Positions 24,360 to 37,556 of a stretch of DNA of 64,000 nt are shown here, piece by piece. The notes beneath the pieces are model-generated. The model worked only from the letters and a program-made list of their open reading frames with translations. It did no database searches and was not told where the DNA came from. This DNA comes from Papilionanthe hookeriana x Papilionanthe teres (lineage: Eukaryota; Streptophyta; Magnoliopsida; Asparagales; Orchidaceae), in the NCBI GenBank assembly GCA_022702705.1, contig CM040423.1, forward strand, positions 39,887,392 to 39,951,391, given 5' to 3'. Positions within the stretch are counted from its first letter, which is position 1. Every line of letters starts with the position of its first letter. The translations under genes and the position numbers were made by a program.

Positions 24360-27010
24360 TTTTTTCAGTAAGAGCAATTAGATAAATGCCACTCAATTTC
24401 TATTTTTTAAACTAAAGTACTCTTTACATTTATGTCATCAAACATATGAAATCAAAAATACTATAATTTTTACTTAAAAAAAAAAGTGAAATACACGATT
24501 TAGTTTATAGTGAATTTTAATTTGTCTGTGAGTCACACCCAAAAAAATATATCGTAAGTCATGAAAATGAGTGAGATTCATAAATGAGTGAACAATAATA
24601 TGTTGTGTTTATCATGTATTATTCATATAATGATATCTTCATTTAGGAGGGAGAGTACAATATAATAATGTTACAATATTGCACGTGCTTTAATTGGGGA
24701 TATACACTGTTTTATCAATATTTTACATGTATGGGTGCATCTATTATTTTTTGGTTGCTTGGTTAAGCTTTTATTGGCCAATGGCCGGCAAGTCCAGATA
24801 TTTGATAGTAAATGCATGAGAAAAGTATGAAAAAATAAAAATTTTTGAGTAAAAAAAAAACAAGAAAAGAAAATATAAAACAATGAGACAATTAAATTAA
24901 AAATCGCCTTGTTGCCACTCATTAAGAGAGTGCAGACTTCTCCATAACTCGCATCGGAGGTCAAAGCCGGAAACGATGATGAGGAAAAGGAAATCCGATC
25001 GTTGAAAAGAATAAAACACTCATAATCAACATTGATTTGGATTGAAGCTTCAAAAAAAAGAAAGAAAATAAATAAACAAGGATCATGAATCATGATTATG
25101 CTACCATAATTTGAGACTAGGTCCAGCTCAAGATCTGCGTTGCTGACCAACACATTAAAAAAGAAAAAACAAATTGCTACTGACACATAACCAACTTGGA
25201 AAGGAGATGGTTGTTGACCCATAAATCATGAGTCGTCAAGCTTGGAAAGGAGACCGTTGCTGTCCCCTAACACCCTTTTTCTTGTCAACGATGGTCTCCT
25301 TTCTGAGACCTCTCCTCTATTGTGGGAAGTATGTTTCATCTAGTCTACTCATATTGGTGAGAAGGACGTGCGCAAACCTGGCACAACAAATAAAAAGAGA
25401 AGAAGAAGACTCGCAGCTAACAAAGTTTGTTTCATGTTTGACAAAATAGCTCTGCAAGTTAAAATGTTTTGTCGCCCTGATTATATAGATAATTTCACAT
25501 CAATTGAGAAGAACAAATTTAGAAAAGGGTTAAACCAGCTCATAGGAGTTCAGAGCATACCTGGAGGACGGTCAAGAAGGACTTAATAACTCATGATGAA
25601 AATACTGAGAATTTAACAAGATCCTGACTCAAAAAGGGGAACGAAACTAATGTCCTTATAACTAAGTCATTCACTTTAAATAAATTCTATGTGGGTCCTA
25701 TAAAAAAGTTGCAAAATAATTTTTTTTAAGAAAAGAAGTGTGAGTAGAATATAAGTAATAAACTAGAGATACTTCAAACCTTTTAACTTTTCAACTAAAT
25801 CGAGTCCTGACTTTTGAATGAATTATAATCTCAGAATTCATATTTAAAAAATATTTATGTTTAAGATAAGCAATATTAGACATTCAAAATTTTTTAAAAT
25901 ATTGTGTGCTTCACCACATATGATAATTCTCATTGAAATTAAAAAGAGGACAAAAAAAAAGAAAAGAAGAAAAGATAAATAAAAGGTTTTTTTTTTCAAA
26001 ACAATGTGTTAGTCTTCCGGAGAAAAACATTGACGTAAGCATAAATAAATAAATTGAATGTATATGTTATTCCCTAATTAATAAAACTAAAAAAAAAAAA
26101 ACTCTCTTAACGAAATTCTTCTGATGTTATACTTACGAAAAACTAAAGTGATATTGGGTTTTTTTATTGATTGTTAATTGACTTGAATATGTATTTGAGA
26201 AATGAAGATATTTTAATCGCATTAGACTAAGAACTTTGAAATTTGCTAAGGCTCATAAAGAGATGATTTAATGAAATGACTCTGTTATTAGCAATTAATG
26301 AAAATCTCACTCTAAAATCATATTTATATGTCCGAAGTAGAATTCAATTTCAATTTTAAGTGAATGACATCAAAGTGCTCTCTTTTTATACGAACAATCT
26401 GCGCAAAGTTAGTGCTACAAAAATAATTGCTAAAGCAAAACGGAGTTGCATGGGTTTCAACCCTTTAAGTTACAATATCCTTAGAAATAACATTTCTTCA
26501 TGCATACACGAAGAAACATAATTCTCGCAATGCCTTAAAGAATGAATTATTTCTATACGCACTTCTTTTCAGTGGACGATATTTTAAGAAGTATTATTTA
26601 TCGTGATATTTTAAAGAACAAAATTTTGAAATAAAATATTATTCTTATGTAAGTTTATGTCACACTTGTGGGTATTCATCATAAGTGAAAACAACACTAA
26701 AAAACAAAAATTCTTTAGTATTTATTGTTTTTTGAGCTACGTGTAATTTCCCTTGGGGTGTTTTTACACCCAATGCAGCTCACAAAACATAAAACAAATT
26801 AAATCCGAACAAATAAAAAAAAAAAAAAAAACATCAAATCAAAAGAAATCAAACTAGAATGAAACCAAAATGAACAAGTAAAACATAAAAGAATAATAAA
26901 ATGATTAAACAAACTTTGATAAGACCTACTACTCTTAATAAACAACAATCCATCTTATCTTACATTTATCCAGACTAAGCGTGCTTAGTTTTAAATGTGA
27001 TTAGGTGGTT
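24360..27010. other. Intergenic stretch upstream of the site II promoter
   Basis: Holds a short duplicated CTTGGAAAGGAGAYSGTTG motif (25196-25262), poly-A runs and no gene that stands out in composition or motif content. Confidence 0.45.
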
Positions 27011-27011
27011 T

Positions 27012-27234
27012 AGAGTCCGTTTGGGGTGGCTTATGCTTATCTAGCTTATTCAAAGAGAAACTGTTTATCCAGCTGCTGATAAGTCGAACTGCATGTTCCT
27101 TACCGCGTTCGTCTTCTTTAAAGAATTTAAAACTGACTTATTGGATAAGCAGTTGAAACGCGCAAATCAAACGGTACGGCGGCGTTTTGTTTTGAAAACG
27201 CCGCCGCACTTATAAGCCGCCCCAAACGGGCCCT
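27012..27234. mobile_element. MITE, GTCCGTTTGGGG type
   Basis: About 223 bp. Left end AGAGTCCGTTTGGGGTGGC, right end GCCGCCCCAAACGGGCCCT; the interior contains GCTTATCTAGCTTATCC and CAAAACGCCGCCG-like motifs. The best-preserved copy of this end type. Confidence 0.6.
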
Positions 27235-28459
27235 TAGATGACAGTTTTTCTTCTAATAGAGTTGTAAGTTCACTGCATTAAGTATGATCCTGTCTTCTTT
27301 TCTTGTATATTAGGATTCTGAAGTTTTACTTCTCTCTGTGAACTTCATCTTAAATTTAAGATTTCGATGTTGCTTGCATATATAAATAAATCCTCACTCT
27401 CTTGGGTTTTCTCACGATAGTATATGATGTGTTTTTATCATTTTAATAAACTATCAACATGAAACATCAAAGAAATCTCTTTCAAAATCATTAAAGCTAA
27501 CTAATAAGATAGTTGTGACGTTACTGACATTCTCAATATTTTTGACATCTTTGATATTTTCTTCTTTCGGATTCTGATAATAACTGTTTCGCTTTTGAGA
27601 CTTTTCCGGTTGAAATTCATAATAATTAATTGTGCACACCTAAACTTATAAATTTATTGAAGACAAAATCACAATCTTAGTCGAGAATTTTCTCAAACGA
27701 TTTTTGTTTCTTAAGATATAATTAACTATAAAGAATTTGCTCTTCTAAGAACTTTGTAACCTAGATTTAATATGAACACTATCTAGTCATCATATTGCAT
27801 ACTAGAATGATTTATCGGTTTAATCGTAGACATTACAAATATTCCAAATTTTCTTAATTTTAATAATTGAAACCATCATAAATTGATATTTTTAACTTTC
27901 AAAGTGATATAATATTTTTGATGCCTCGATTGATTATTTAAATAATTAAATCTTCAAATCTATACAGCATTCAAAATCCGTATCGAAAAATCAACCGACA
28001 ACTATACGTGTTAATCTTCCTGAAACGAATTTTAAATCTGTCGTAGAAATTAAAAATGTCGTCGTAGGAATTGAGTGGTATGTATGTAAATATTCCTAAA
28101 AATCATTGTTTAAAATTTGAAGGAATGCAGATTTAATTTAACTTAATAGTAACTCTATGTAATCGAATTTGACTTTAGGATCAAACCTAAGCTCGGTTCA
28201 ATTATAAATCAATTTATAATCTTAAACTATTCATAAATGTTTATTGCGAAATTGGCATTGTTGGTTCGTATCAAGCTTTTACTTTTTATTGGCAACGATG
28301 AATTTATGACAATCAGATCAAGGTCAATCGGAATGATTGTTTTGTTCAACAAGGTCTCTTTGTGTGTCGTGGCGTCGAAACAGATACTTATTTACGAAGA
28401 GCTCGTGTTCGAGTCATTCGTTAAGTAAATAATTTAAACATGAATAAAATTTTAAAGCT
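27235..28459. other. AT-rich stretch, no gene seen
   Basis: Only a terminal scrap of the long-TIR MITE near 28065 was recognised. A GTGTTCGAGTC motif at about 28404 is B-box-like but isolated. Confidence 0.45.
28065..28098. mobile_element. Long-TIR MITE family, terminal scrap
   Basis: AATTGAGTGGTATGTATGTA and AAT only; about 34 bp of one end. Confidence 0.35.
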
Positions 28460-29413
28460 TGATGTGTGCTAGAAAATTCGTGGGGGTAGAGTAATGGATT
28501 ATCGCCTTTGCGTTGCACGAGAATTCAACACGCGCTCAAGTGAAATAAAACAACTGATAATGACACTATAAGTTTTTACGTGGAAAAACCCATAAAAGAG
28601 AAAAAACCACGGGGATCTGATCCAGTTGTAAAAATCCACTATAGATTAATGATTACGAAAACAGTCCCACATATGAGAAAGGGTTACAAGATTTTTCAAG
28701 TTACAATGCTGAGTGACGTTGTCTAGTTGGTGGTTGTCGACGGCGGCCGACAGTAGCCGGCGGCGATCAGCGGGTGTCAACGACGGCCAGCGGCGGACGG
28801 CGGCGATCGATGGTAATCGGGGGTGCTTGATGACTTTTGGCGGGGATCGACGATGTTAGAGATAGTGATGTACTTCAACTCATTCACAAAGCTTTAAGTT
28901 CTCTCTCAAGGCTCTCCAGAAACCCCAAATGAGAGGAGTGTAGCTCTATTTATAGCGTTCTTACCGCAATTAATACATGAATATAAACAATTTTGATCGG
29001 ATGATCCAAATAGTTTCCTTCGATCATATGACATTTGATGGACATTTGAGTGCCTTAAAGATGTCAGAATTAAGCAATCTTAAGCTCGTTAGATTTTTCT
29101 TGTCAAGACACTCAATTCGACTATGAACTCGCGAGATTAAACATATGTTTAACCTTCCAAATGTGTCCTGAAATCATCCAATAGTGGTTTAATGACTTAA
29201 TATGTGTTTGATTTGACTCGAATTAGACTAATTTTTTATATCATTAGGTCTGTCTCATTAAGCCTGTCAGTTTGACCATAAGTTTGCTGAAATTGGAGTT
29301 CTACATGACTTTCAATTGAAGTCTAAATGTTTTTTGTTCAAAGAATTGCATCAAGATTCTTGTCAATGCTTCAAGATTCAATCCAGATTATGAAATTTGT
29401 TGGCGGCGTATCA
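28460..29413 (-). mobile_element. Solo LTR, family with CGTCGACC-type repeats
   Basis: 954 bp, minus strand, reading TGATACGCCGCC at the start and GTGTGCTAG..CA type at the end (TGATGTGTGCTAG on the plus strand). Flanked by AAGCT and AACCT (4 of 5 bases). TATA box (CTATAAATAG, minus) near 28945; a GC-rich stretch of GGCGGCGAT-like repeats at 28735-28860. No internal region. Confidence 0.75.
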
Positions 29414-29720
29414 AACCTTAAATTATAAACGGGTCGAACATGAACGACCAGTTGTTTTATCGTGTTCAGCCCATTTTAGCTCAAAAGAAGAAAATTATAT
29501 ATTTTTTTATATAATAATGAATTATATACATTATATCTATTTTTAAATCACACGGTGTAAGTTCGAATCCAACACCTTCTATTTATTTTTCTAACTTATT
29601 TAAATCGCCCAATTTTATGTCGAACACGTCCACACTGTTCATGAGTAATTATAAGCACAAGTCAATTTCAAACGAACCGAGCACGAGCAAAGCCCAAGCT
29701 CAACTCTTTTACGGACATAC

Positions 29721-30369
29721 TGTTATGAAAAACGACGACAATAAAGCGAAATTGAAACGAGAAAAATACACCAGAAAAAGACGACGCACAAATTTACATG
29801 GTTCGGCAAATTGCCTACGTCCACGAAGCTGCATAGGATTTTATTACTTCGAGGATTTACACCGTTGAGCGTCTCGACGTTTACAAGAAAGAACAATATG
29901 TCTCTCCCTCTCCCTCTCTCTTCCCACCTTCTTTCTCTCGCTCTATCTCTCTTCTACCCAAGAGTTACACAGCAGAGAAAACGAAAACCAAGGAAGGCTT
30001 TTGCTGCGATACATGAATTTAAAGCCATGTCAAAAGGCCCATTTAAGGAAGCCTTTAATTAATGAATCCTGCAATAGCAATGGTGGGATTCAGCTGAGAA
30101 AATATTTCCTTTTTCTCTTTAGCAATCAAGGTGGCGGGACCCTCCTTCACATCAAATCAAGGAGGTGATTAATTTCTTCTATAATTAAGGAGTTAATTAA
30201 TTAATTAACTCCTTTTGCTGCTGCTTTAGGCGGGGTCCGCATATGGAGAGGAATCCAGACGATGCTTCACAAAAAGGGAAACAAATTAATTTGCAATTTA
30301 TTTCCTGATTACCTGTCATAAAGAAGAATTGTCACGACAGGAGGTGGACCGTGCTCCACCTACTCAACA
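29721..30369 (-). repeat. 3' LTR of the 29.7-35.1 kb copia
   Basis: 649 bp; closely similar to 34407-35060. Contains the CT-rich R region (about 29900-29960) and the TTAATTAATTAATTAACTCC segment that is tripled in the related element in BAHD copy 3. Confidence 0.85.
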
Positions 30370-30431
30370 AATCTCTCACTTGGAGACTGGGACACCGACT
30401 GCATCGTCCACAGACTGTGTCGTCCTTTACC

Positions 30432-33400
30432 TCAAATGTGATATCTTCCACCTCTGCAACTCAAAGTCCTTGTCTTCACGCTAGAAGACCAACTGAAGTC
30501 GAGGACAACTTCAGTTTCTCGAAGTAACACCCTTAATCGACATGTCGGCGGGGTTTTTCTTCCACAAATTTTCTCAAGTAGCAACTCTCCGTCATCAAAT
30601 AATAACCGTATGAAGTGATACTTGATATGAATATGCTTGGTCCTGGACTGAAATGTTGGATTCCTGGCAAGAAATATAACACTCTGACAATCACTGTAGA
30701 GAGTGCCCTTCTGAGCCTCCTTACCTAATTTTTCCAAGAAGCCTTGTAGCCATATCATCCCCTTTGCAGCCTCTGATACTGCTATGTACTCTACTTCTGT
30801 AGTAGACAACAAAATTGTCTTCTGCAGATTGGAGCATCATGATACTGCAATGTCACCGAAAGTATAAATATAGCCTGTAGTGCTCATTCTGGTATCAATG
30901 TCTCCAGCTAGATCAGCATCAACATAGCCACGTACCTCCAGGCTCTTTCCTGAGAAACACAAGCAGGTTTCTGTAGAGCCTCTTAGGTATCTGAAGATCC
31001 ACTTCACAGCTTCCCAATGTTCCTTTCCTGAATTACTCATGTATCTGCTCACAACTTCCACTGCATGAGCAATATCTGGTTTGGTGCAGACCATAACATA
31101 CATAAGTGAACCAATAACTGAAGCATAAGAAATCTTACTCATATAGTCCCATTCCTCATCTGACGTGAGTGACTAACTCTTGTTGAGTCTGAAATGACTG
31201 CCCAAAGGTGTGCCAACTGGTTTGGCCTTGTCCATATTGAACCTGTTAAGCACCTTTTTCACATATTGAGCTTGTGAAAGTCTTAACGTACCTTTGACTC
31301 TGTCTCTGATAATTTTCATGCCAAGGATTTGCTTTGCCTCTCCCAAATCCTTCATTGCAAAGTGTTTTGACATATGCTTCTTCAGATTATTGATCTCATC
31401 AATGCTAGCTCCTGCAATAAGCATATCATCCACAAACAATAATAGGATGATATATGAATTGTCAAAATACCTGACATAACAGCAATGATCTATCTGACAT
31501 CTGTTGTACCCTGCATTGAACATGAATTTATCAAACTTCTTGTACTATTGTCTAGGAGCTTGCTTCGAGCCATACAAGCTCTTTTTCAATCTACGAGCCG
31601 AGTCTTCATTTCCACGTACCACGAACCCTTCGGGTCGGTGCATGTAGATGTCTTCTTCGAGGTCTCCATGATGAAAAGTCTGTCTTTACATCTAACTGCT
31701 CAAGGAAGAGATTTTCAGTAGCCACCATAGACAATACCATTCTGATGGTTGTAAGCTTCACCACAGGAGAGAAAATCTCGGAATAATCAATACCATGCTT
31801 CTACTGAAAACCTTTAACGACAAGTCTTTCCTTGTACCTTTTACTGCCATCATGTTCAGTCCTTACCCGATACACCCACTTGTTGTGTAAAGCCTTCTTC
31901 CCTGGTGGAAGATCTGTTAGCTCCCAAGTCTGATTTTCTAGCAGAGAATCCATCTCCTCCTTCATGGCTAGCTCCCACTTGCTCAAATTTTCATCTTGCA
32001 AGGTTTCTTCATAACTTTGTGGTTCTCCACCATATGTCAGCAGAATGTAGTTTAAAGTAGGAGAATACCTCTGTGGAGAGCGTCTAACCCTTTCTGACCT
32101 GCGAACAGTAGTTGGAGTAGTGAATGACTCTGAAACTGATTGCGGAATAATGGGAATGGGTGCCCCGAACCCACTCTTGTCGTCATTCACATTTTGATTA
32201 TGTACTGTGACCTCCGGTATATCGTCAAACTTCACGAACTCTGATTTCTGAGGAGCTGCACTAGCCTTGTCTTTGTACATCATATTCTCATTAAAGATCA
32301 TGTTTCTGCTCCTTATGATCTTCCGATCCTGATCATCCCAGAAACGATACTCAAATGCATCATCTTCATAGCCAATGAAGTAACACTTCTTCGACTTAGC
32401 CTCAAGTTTACTTTGAGCATCTGAATTAATAAGAACATATGAAAGACAACCAAAAGTCTTAAGGTGAGAAATTTTGACATATTTACCGCTCCAGACTTCC
32501 TTAGGTAATTCACAGTCTAATGGAACGAATGGCCCCCTGTTGATCAAATAGACTGCAGTGCTGACCGCATCTACCCAGAAAGCTGGTGGTAGTCCGACGT
32601 GCAATCTCATGCTTATAGTCCTCTCATTGATGGTCCTGTTCATGCGCTCTGCAACACCATTTTGCTGTGGTGTCCCTGGAATGGTCTTCTCCATTCTGAT
32701 GCCCTAAGCTGCACAGTACTCATTTAACCCACCATCGATGTACTCACCACCATTGTCAGATCTCAAACATTTTAGTTTTAGATCTTTCTTTGTCTCAACC
32801 ATGGCCTTCCAAGTTTTGAACACAGAAAATACATCTGATTTGTGCTTCAGAAAATAAACCCATACCTTTCTGCTGTGGTCATCAATGAATGTGATGTAGT
32901 AGCGAGAGCCTCCAAGAGATGCCACTGGGGAAGGTCCCCACACATCGGTGTGTAAAAGTTCTAATTTTTCTGTCTTTGGCGCTCTGCCACCTTAAAGGAA
33001 ACTGACCTTCTTCCGTTTTCCCATGATGCAACTTTCACAAATGCCGAGATCAACTGACTTCAGTTTTGGCAGCTTGCCTCTGGACTGAAGCTCTTTCATG
33101 CCTCTCAGACTCATGTGTCCCAGCCTGCAATGCCACATGTCTGTTGTGCTCTCTGCAACTGTAGTATCAACATTATTAATTAAACCAGTAGTCATATACA
33201 ACGTACCAGTCTTCTCACATTGAGCCAGTACTAGTGCTCCTTTAGTTACCTTCCAGGTGTTATCCGAGAATACTATTGTATGCCCTCCTTCATCTAGCTG
33301 CCCAACATAAATTAAATTTTTCTTCAGCTCAGGAATATGTCTAAACTTTTGAAAGATACATTTGCTTTTATTAGGGAGTGCAATTTCAACATCTCTCATC

Positions 33401-34230
33401 CCCACTACATTCAAACCTGCTCCATCAGCGAGGTACACTTTCCCAAAGTCACCTACAACATAGTTTTACATTAACTCGCAGTGGGAAGATGTATGAAAAG
33501 ACGCCCCTGAATCTAGTATCCAGTCGTCAACGGAGCTGTGAACTGCAAGCAACAACGCATCCTGAACTTCTTCAGTTACAGCATTAACACCGGTGTTCTC
33601 CGTCTTTTGAGAACTTCTGCAGTTCTTCTTTATGTGGCCAGTTTGCCACGAGTCCAACGAGGTTGCTTGTTGACCAGGCTTTGATTTGCTTTTGCCTCTG
33701 TGCTTTGATTTTGGTCTTCCTGTGTTTGAGTTCCTGTCATGTGATCTCCCTCTTGAATCAACATTCAGTGCCGAACTCGAACACGAAGTCTCGCCAGAAT
33801 CTTTCTTGTGCACCTCCTCAGCCAAAATTAAATCACGAATATCATCATATTTTAGTTTAGATTTACTTGCAGAATTACTGACTGCCATCCTCATAGCTTC
33901 CGAGCTATTTGACAATGAAGCCAATAATATCAGCGCCCGTATCTCATCATCAAATTCAATTTCGACAGACGACAATTGATTTGTGATGATATTGAAGTCA
34001 TTCAAATGTTGTACAACGGATGTACCTTCCGTCATCTTTAAATTGAATAACTTTTTTATCAGATGCACCTTGTTATTTGCCGACGGCTTTTCGTACATAC
34101 CTGACAGAGCCGCCATGAGATCCGCAGTGGTCCTCTCTTTAATAACGTTGTGTGCAACTGATCTCGACAGGGTTAATCGAATAATCCTCATAACCTGTCG
34201 ATCCAACAGATTCCAATCGGCTTCGTCCAT
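30432..34230 (-). pseudogene. copia gag-pol polyprotein, broken by stops
   Basis: Order gag-protease-integrase-RT-RNase H. Gag and protease 34230-33466 (zinc knuckle reduced to ..TGHIKKNC, first cysteines lost; protease DSGASFHTS). Pre-integrase zinc finger 33438-32992 (WHCRLGH..CESCIMGK). Integrase core 32943-32100 (SDNGGEY, GVAERMNRT). Then the linker and RT start to 31801 (NKWVYRV). RT palm with FVDDM 31523-31173, RT thumb 31142-30837, RNase H 30812-30432 (YSDCQSVI). Stops at 33468-33466, 32994-32992, 32706-32704, 31803-31801, 31175-31173 and 30839-30837; at least three lie where CAA or CAG would be expected, as in C-to-T decay. A frameshifted stretch lies at about 31540-31800. Confidence 0.88.
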
Positions 34231-34406
34231 CTTCTTCGGTCGCTATCCCAGTAATGGAAGATGAAGTTTCTTCCCGTAGAGGTAGTCCTCTATCTGCATC
34301 CGCCAGTAACCAAAATATGTGTCGTCAAATTTCTCGATCCCTGAAATCTTCACTTCGTCTCCAGTCATCGTTCGTCTTTAGATCTGAACCTGGCTCTGAT
34401 ACCAGT

Positions 34407-35060
34407 TGTTATGAAAAACGACGACAATAAAGTGAAATTGGAACGAGAAAAATACACTAGAAAAAGGCGACACACAAATTTACGTGATTCGACAAATTGT
34501 CTACGTCCACGGAGCTGCAGAGGATTTTATTACTTTGAGTATTTACACCGTCGAGCGTCTCGACGTTTATAAGAAAGAACAATATGTCTCTCCCTCTCCC
34601 TCTCTCTCTCTCTTCCCACCTTCTTTCTCTTGCTTTATCTCTCTTCTACCCAAAAGTTACACCGCAGAGAAAACGAAAACCAAGGAAGGCTTTTGCTGCG
34701 ATACATGAATTTAAAGTCATATCAAAAGGCTTATTTAAGGAAGCCTTTAATTAATGAATCCTGCAATAACAATTGTGGGATTCAGCTGAGAAAATATTTT
34801 TTTTCCTCTTTAACAATCAAGGTGGCGGGACCCTCCTTCACATCAAATCAAGGAGGTGATTAATTACTTCTATAATTAATGAGTTAACTAATTAATTAAC
34901 TCCTTCTGTTGCTGCTTTAGGCAGGATCCGCATATGAAGAGGAATCCAGACGATGCTTCACAAAAAGGGAAACAAATTAATTTACAATTAATTTCCTGAT
35001 TACCTGCCATAAAGAAGAATTGCCATGGCAGGAGGTGGACCCGGCTCCACCTAATCAATA
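34407..35060 (-). repeat. 5' LTR of the 29.7-35.1 kb copia
   Basis: 654 bp; followed inward by the primer-binding site. Point differences and small indels against the 3' LTR indicate that the insertion is not recent. Confidence 0.85.
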
Positions 35061-35466
35061 CCTACTCATGCAGCAATTATTAATCGACATGTTGAGAAAT
35101 TTATCATTTCTTATTATTATTATTATTTTAAATTTTTTATTTTTATTATTATTACTAATCGACATGTTGAGAAATTTTTTATTGCTACCTAATGTTTTTT
35201 ATTTTTTATTATTATTATTTTAAATTTTTGGCTGCGAGAAAACAGTGATTTTAAAAACGGTTTAAGAGCTTTTAGTCAAATTATTTTGGATATCTCGACT
35301 CGTGTTGAAAAATGATATTTTTAATGAAGACCAGAGACTAACTAAAGAAATTAAAAAAATTAATTAATATTCTGTTTTGGATATTTAAGATTGGATCCAA
35401 TTTTCAATGGAAGTATTTGCATGTTAGAAGGTTGAGGGCATAAAATTAATATTATTGATTATCAAT

Positions 35467-35705
35467 TTATATTTACATATACACCACTAAAATTGTATGT
35501 ATTTACGTATATAACTCCTAAACTTCAATTTTTTTACATATGCCATCTTCCTTGTATGAAAATATGTATTTCACTTTTTTGAGTTATAAATGTGGTATTA
35601 TTTTTGTGTTATAAACTGTTTGTGCGGTATAAATATAAAAAAGTAAAATTTGAGCATTGGATATGTAAATACATGGGAATTAAATAGTGGTAGTTGTAAA
35701 TGCCC
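35467..35705. mobile_element. Long-TIR MITE family copy, both arms
   Basis: Left arm TTTACATATACACCACT with TGTATGTATTTACGTAT; right arm GGATATGTAAATACATGGGA ending GTAAATGCCC. About 239 bp. Confidence 0.65.
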
Positions 35706-35751
35706 TGAAAGGATAAAAAATTAACAACAATATATTTAAAATTTTGAAAAA

Positions 35752-35934
35752 AATATTACTTCAGGAGTCCTGATGCAGTTTTGCATCAGATTTCAATAAA
35801 AGTTCGTCGCGTGTCTAATGCATCAGGATCATACATTAAATATATATATATTTTTTAGCAGGTCTGTCGTGTGATGTGATGCACCTTCATGAGACTTTTG
35901 ATACAATTATACATCGGGACTCCTGATATAATTT
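35752..35934. mobile_element. Short foldback MITE related to the intron element
   Basis: The two ends carry inverted copies of a TCAGGAGTCCTGATG-like end; the total is about 180 bp. Resembles the intronic foldback elements in its end structure but has no GGTGTTATT core. It lies 5' of BAHD copy 2. Confidence 0.45.
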
Positions 35935-35950
35935 TTTTTTTCTAAAATCT

Positions 35951-37160
35951 CAAGGCATCTACATACTCACCACAGAATTCTATGTGTTTACATATCCAAC
36001 AACTAAATTTTTAACTTTTACATTTATAATATTCAAATATTTCATATCACATCAAACAAAAAGATCACTATTACTAATGATACCCCACAAACAAATTTTC
36101 ATCGTCAAACATGAATCTCAAGACAATGTTCTGAGCAATAAATATTCAAATTTTGATAAAAATTCATTCAGAGCTCCGATTTCAGTAAACTTATAGTGAA
36201 ACTAATAGATTAGATTAGACAAAATTAATGATATCAAAGTTATTCTAATTTGAGTCACATCAACCCCATATCAAGGGATTGAAACATTCTTAGAAGATTT
36301 CCTGACACATTTGAAAGTCAAACGAATGTCAAATTTTGTGAGTTTATAGTCGAATTGAGCTTCTCGACGAGACGAATCAAACAAGCTAAGATTGCTTAAT
36401 TTCGACATTGTTAAGGCACTCAAATGTCCATCAAATGTCATCTGATTAAGGAAAGCTCTCTGGACCGTCAGATCAAAATAGTTAATATTCTTATATTAAT
36501 TACTCTCAAAACCCTATAAATAAACCTCCACCTCTCACATAAGAGGGGGAAGAAGCCTGAAGAGAGTCTGTAGCCTTGAGGAGAAGCTGCAGCTCAACCT
36601 CACCGTCGATCACCGTCGAGCACCGCCGATCTCCAACGACCAACACCGTCCACCACCGCTGATCGTCGCCGACCATCGCCGACCATCGTCGATCACCTCT
36701 TGCCGCTGTCGACCACAACCAAACATCGTCGACCACCTCTAACTACAATCAACCACTACTAACCAGACGTCATCAGTCTACGCTGAATCTGAAAAGTATA
36801 GTTAACATTTTTCGTATGTGGGATAAGACTTTTCTATAATCATCAATAAATAGTAGATTTTCACAAGTGGGCCAGACCCTATGATTTATCTCTTACGGGT
36901 TTGCCACGTAAAAACTTATGGAGTCATCACCGCTTCTTTCTCTTTCACCTGTGCGTGTGCTGAATTTCGCACAACTCTAATGTAATAATCTACTACTCTA
37001 CCGCCGTGAATTTTTTAGCACACATCAACTAACAATTTAAAAAGTGAAACACGAACTTGTAAGCATTATTAAAGTGTTATTTATAGGTGTAAAATTAAAA
37101 CTTGTGGTGTTAATTGATGTGTAAATACATAAGAATTGTGGGGTATGTATGTAAATCTTA
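35951..37160. mobile_element. Long-TIR MITE split by a solo LTR
   Basis: Left part 35951-36077 (GGCATCTACATACTCACCAC, CATATCACATCAAAC centre) and right part 37033-37160 (GTGTAAATACATAAGAATTG, GGTATGTATGTAAATC) together make one element. The interruption is the solo LTR 36078-37027 with its target duplication. Confidence 0.65.
36078..37027 (+). mobile_element. Solo LTR with perfect 5 bp target duplication
   Basis: 950 bp from TGATACCCCACAAAC to TTTTTTAGCACACATCA, flanked by ACTAA on both sides (36073-36077, 37028-37032). TATA box CCTATAAATA near 36513; CACCGTCGAGCACCGCCGAT-type repeats at 36600-36770. It sits inside a long-TIR MITE upstream of BAHD copy 2. Confidence 0.88.
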
Positions 37161-37468
37161 TAAAGTCTATGAAAATATCTTATGATTGAGGCGAATGAAG
37201 ACTATAAAGAAAGTTGGAACTAAACCTATTCCAAGTTGAAAAATTTTTTCCCAAATTTCTTCTTTGAATCTTCTTATACAAATTATTCTTCAATTTATGA
37301 TAATCTTATCTAAGATTTCATTTCGACACCAACTCCCAACCCCATAGTTTATTTGTGTAAAAACTTCAGTCAAAATATGGTCATCAAATTTAAATTAAAG
37401 TTATAAATCCTGAAATTAATTGATAAAATAAAGTTGGAAAATTATTCAAAAGCAACAAATAGAAGTAA

Positions 37469-37476
37469 TATAAATA
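37469..37476 (+). promoter_or_regulatory. TATA box of BAHD copy 2
   Basis: TATAAATA, 88 bp before the ATG. Similarity to copy 1 breaks down upstream of about 37440, whereas copies 1 and 3 remain alike further out, so copy 2 has lost or replaced its distal promoter. Confidence 0.7.
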
Positions 37477-37556
37477 GCTCCCCAACCCCCCTTAACCCAA
37501 TCGCTCACATCAAATTAATTCAACAAAAAAAGAGAGGGAAAAACAAAAAAGAAAAA

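Larger units (their letters stand above)
29721..35060 (-). mobile_element. Complete copia LTR retrotransposon, inactive
   Basis: 5.34 kb. 5' LTR 34407-35060, 3' LTR 29721-30369, both with TGTT..AACA-type ends (one worn to AATA). Primer-binding site TGGTATCAGAGCC (minus, just inside the 5' LTR, about 34402-34390) fits initiator tRNA-Met. Polypurine tract at 30370-30388. Flanks CATAC and CCTAC (4 of 5). The polyprotein is broken by at least five nonsense codons. Confidence 0.9.

Noticed and set aside
24671..25222. 183-codon open frame on the minus strand
   Set aside because: Composition is Phe/Ile/Ser-rich as expected from AT-rich DNA, no family motif is seen, and it lies upstream of another promoter in poly-A-rich sequence. 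Only its length speaks for it.
29550..29575. tRNA-like GTTCGAATCC motif
   Set aside because: No cloverleaf could be folded upstream; at most a SINE or old tRNA scrap.
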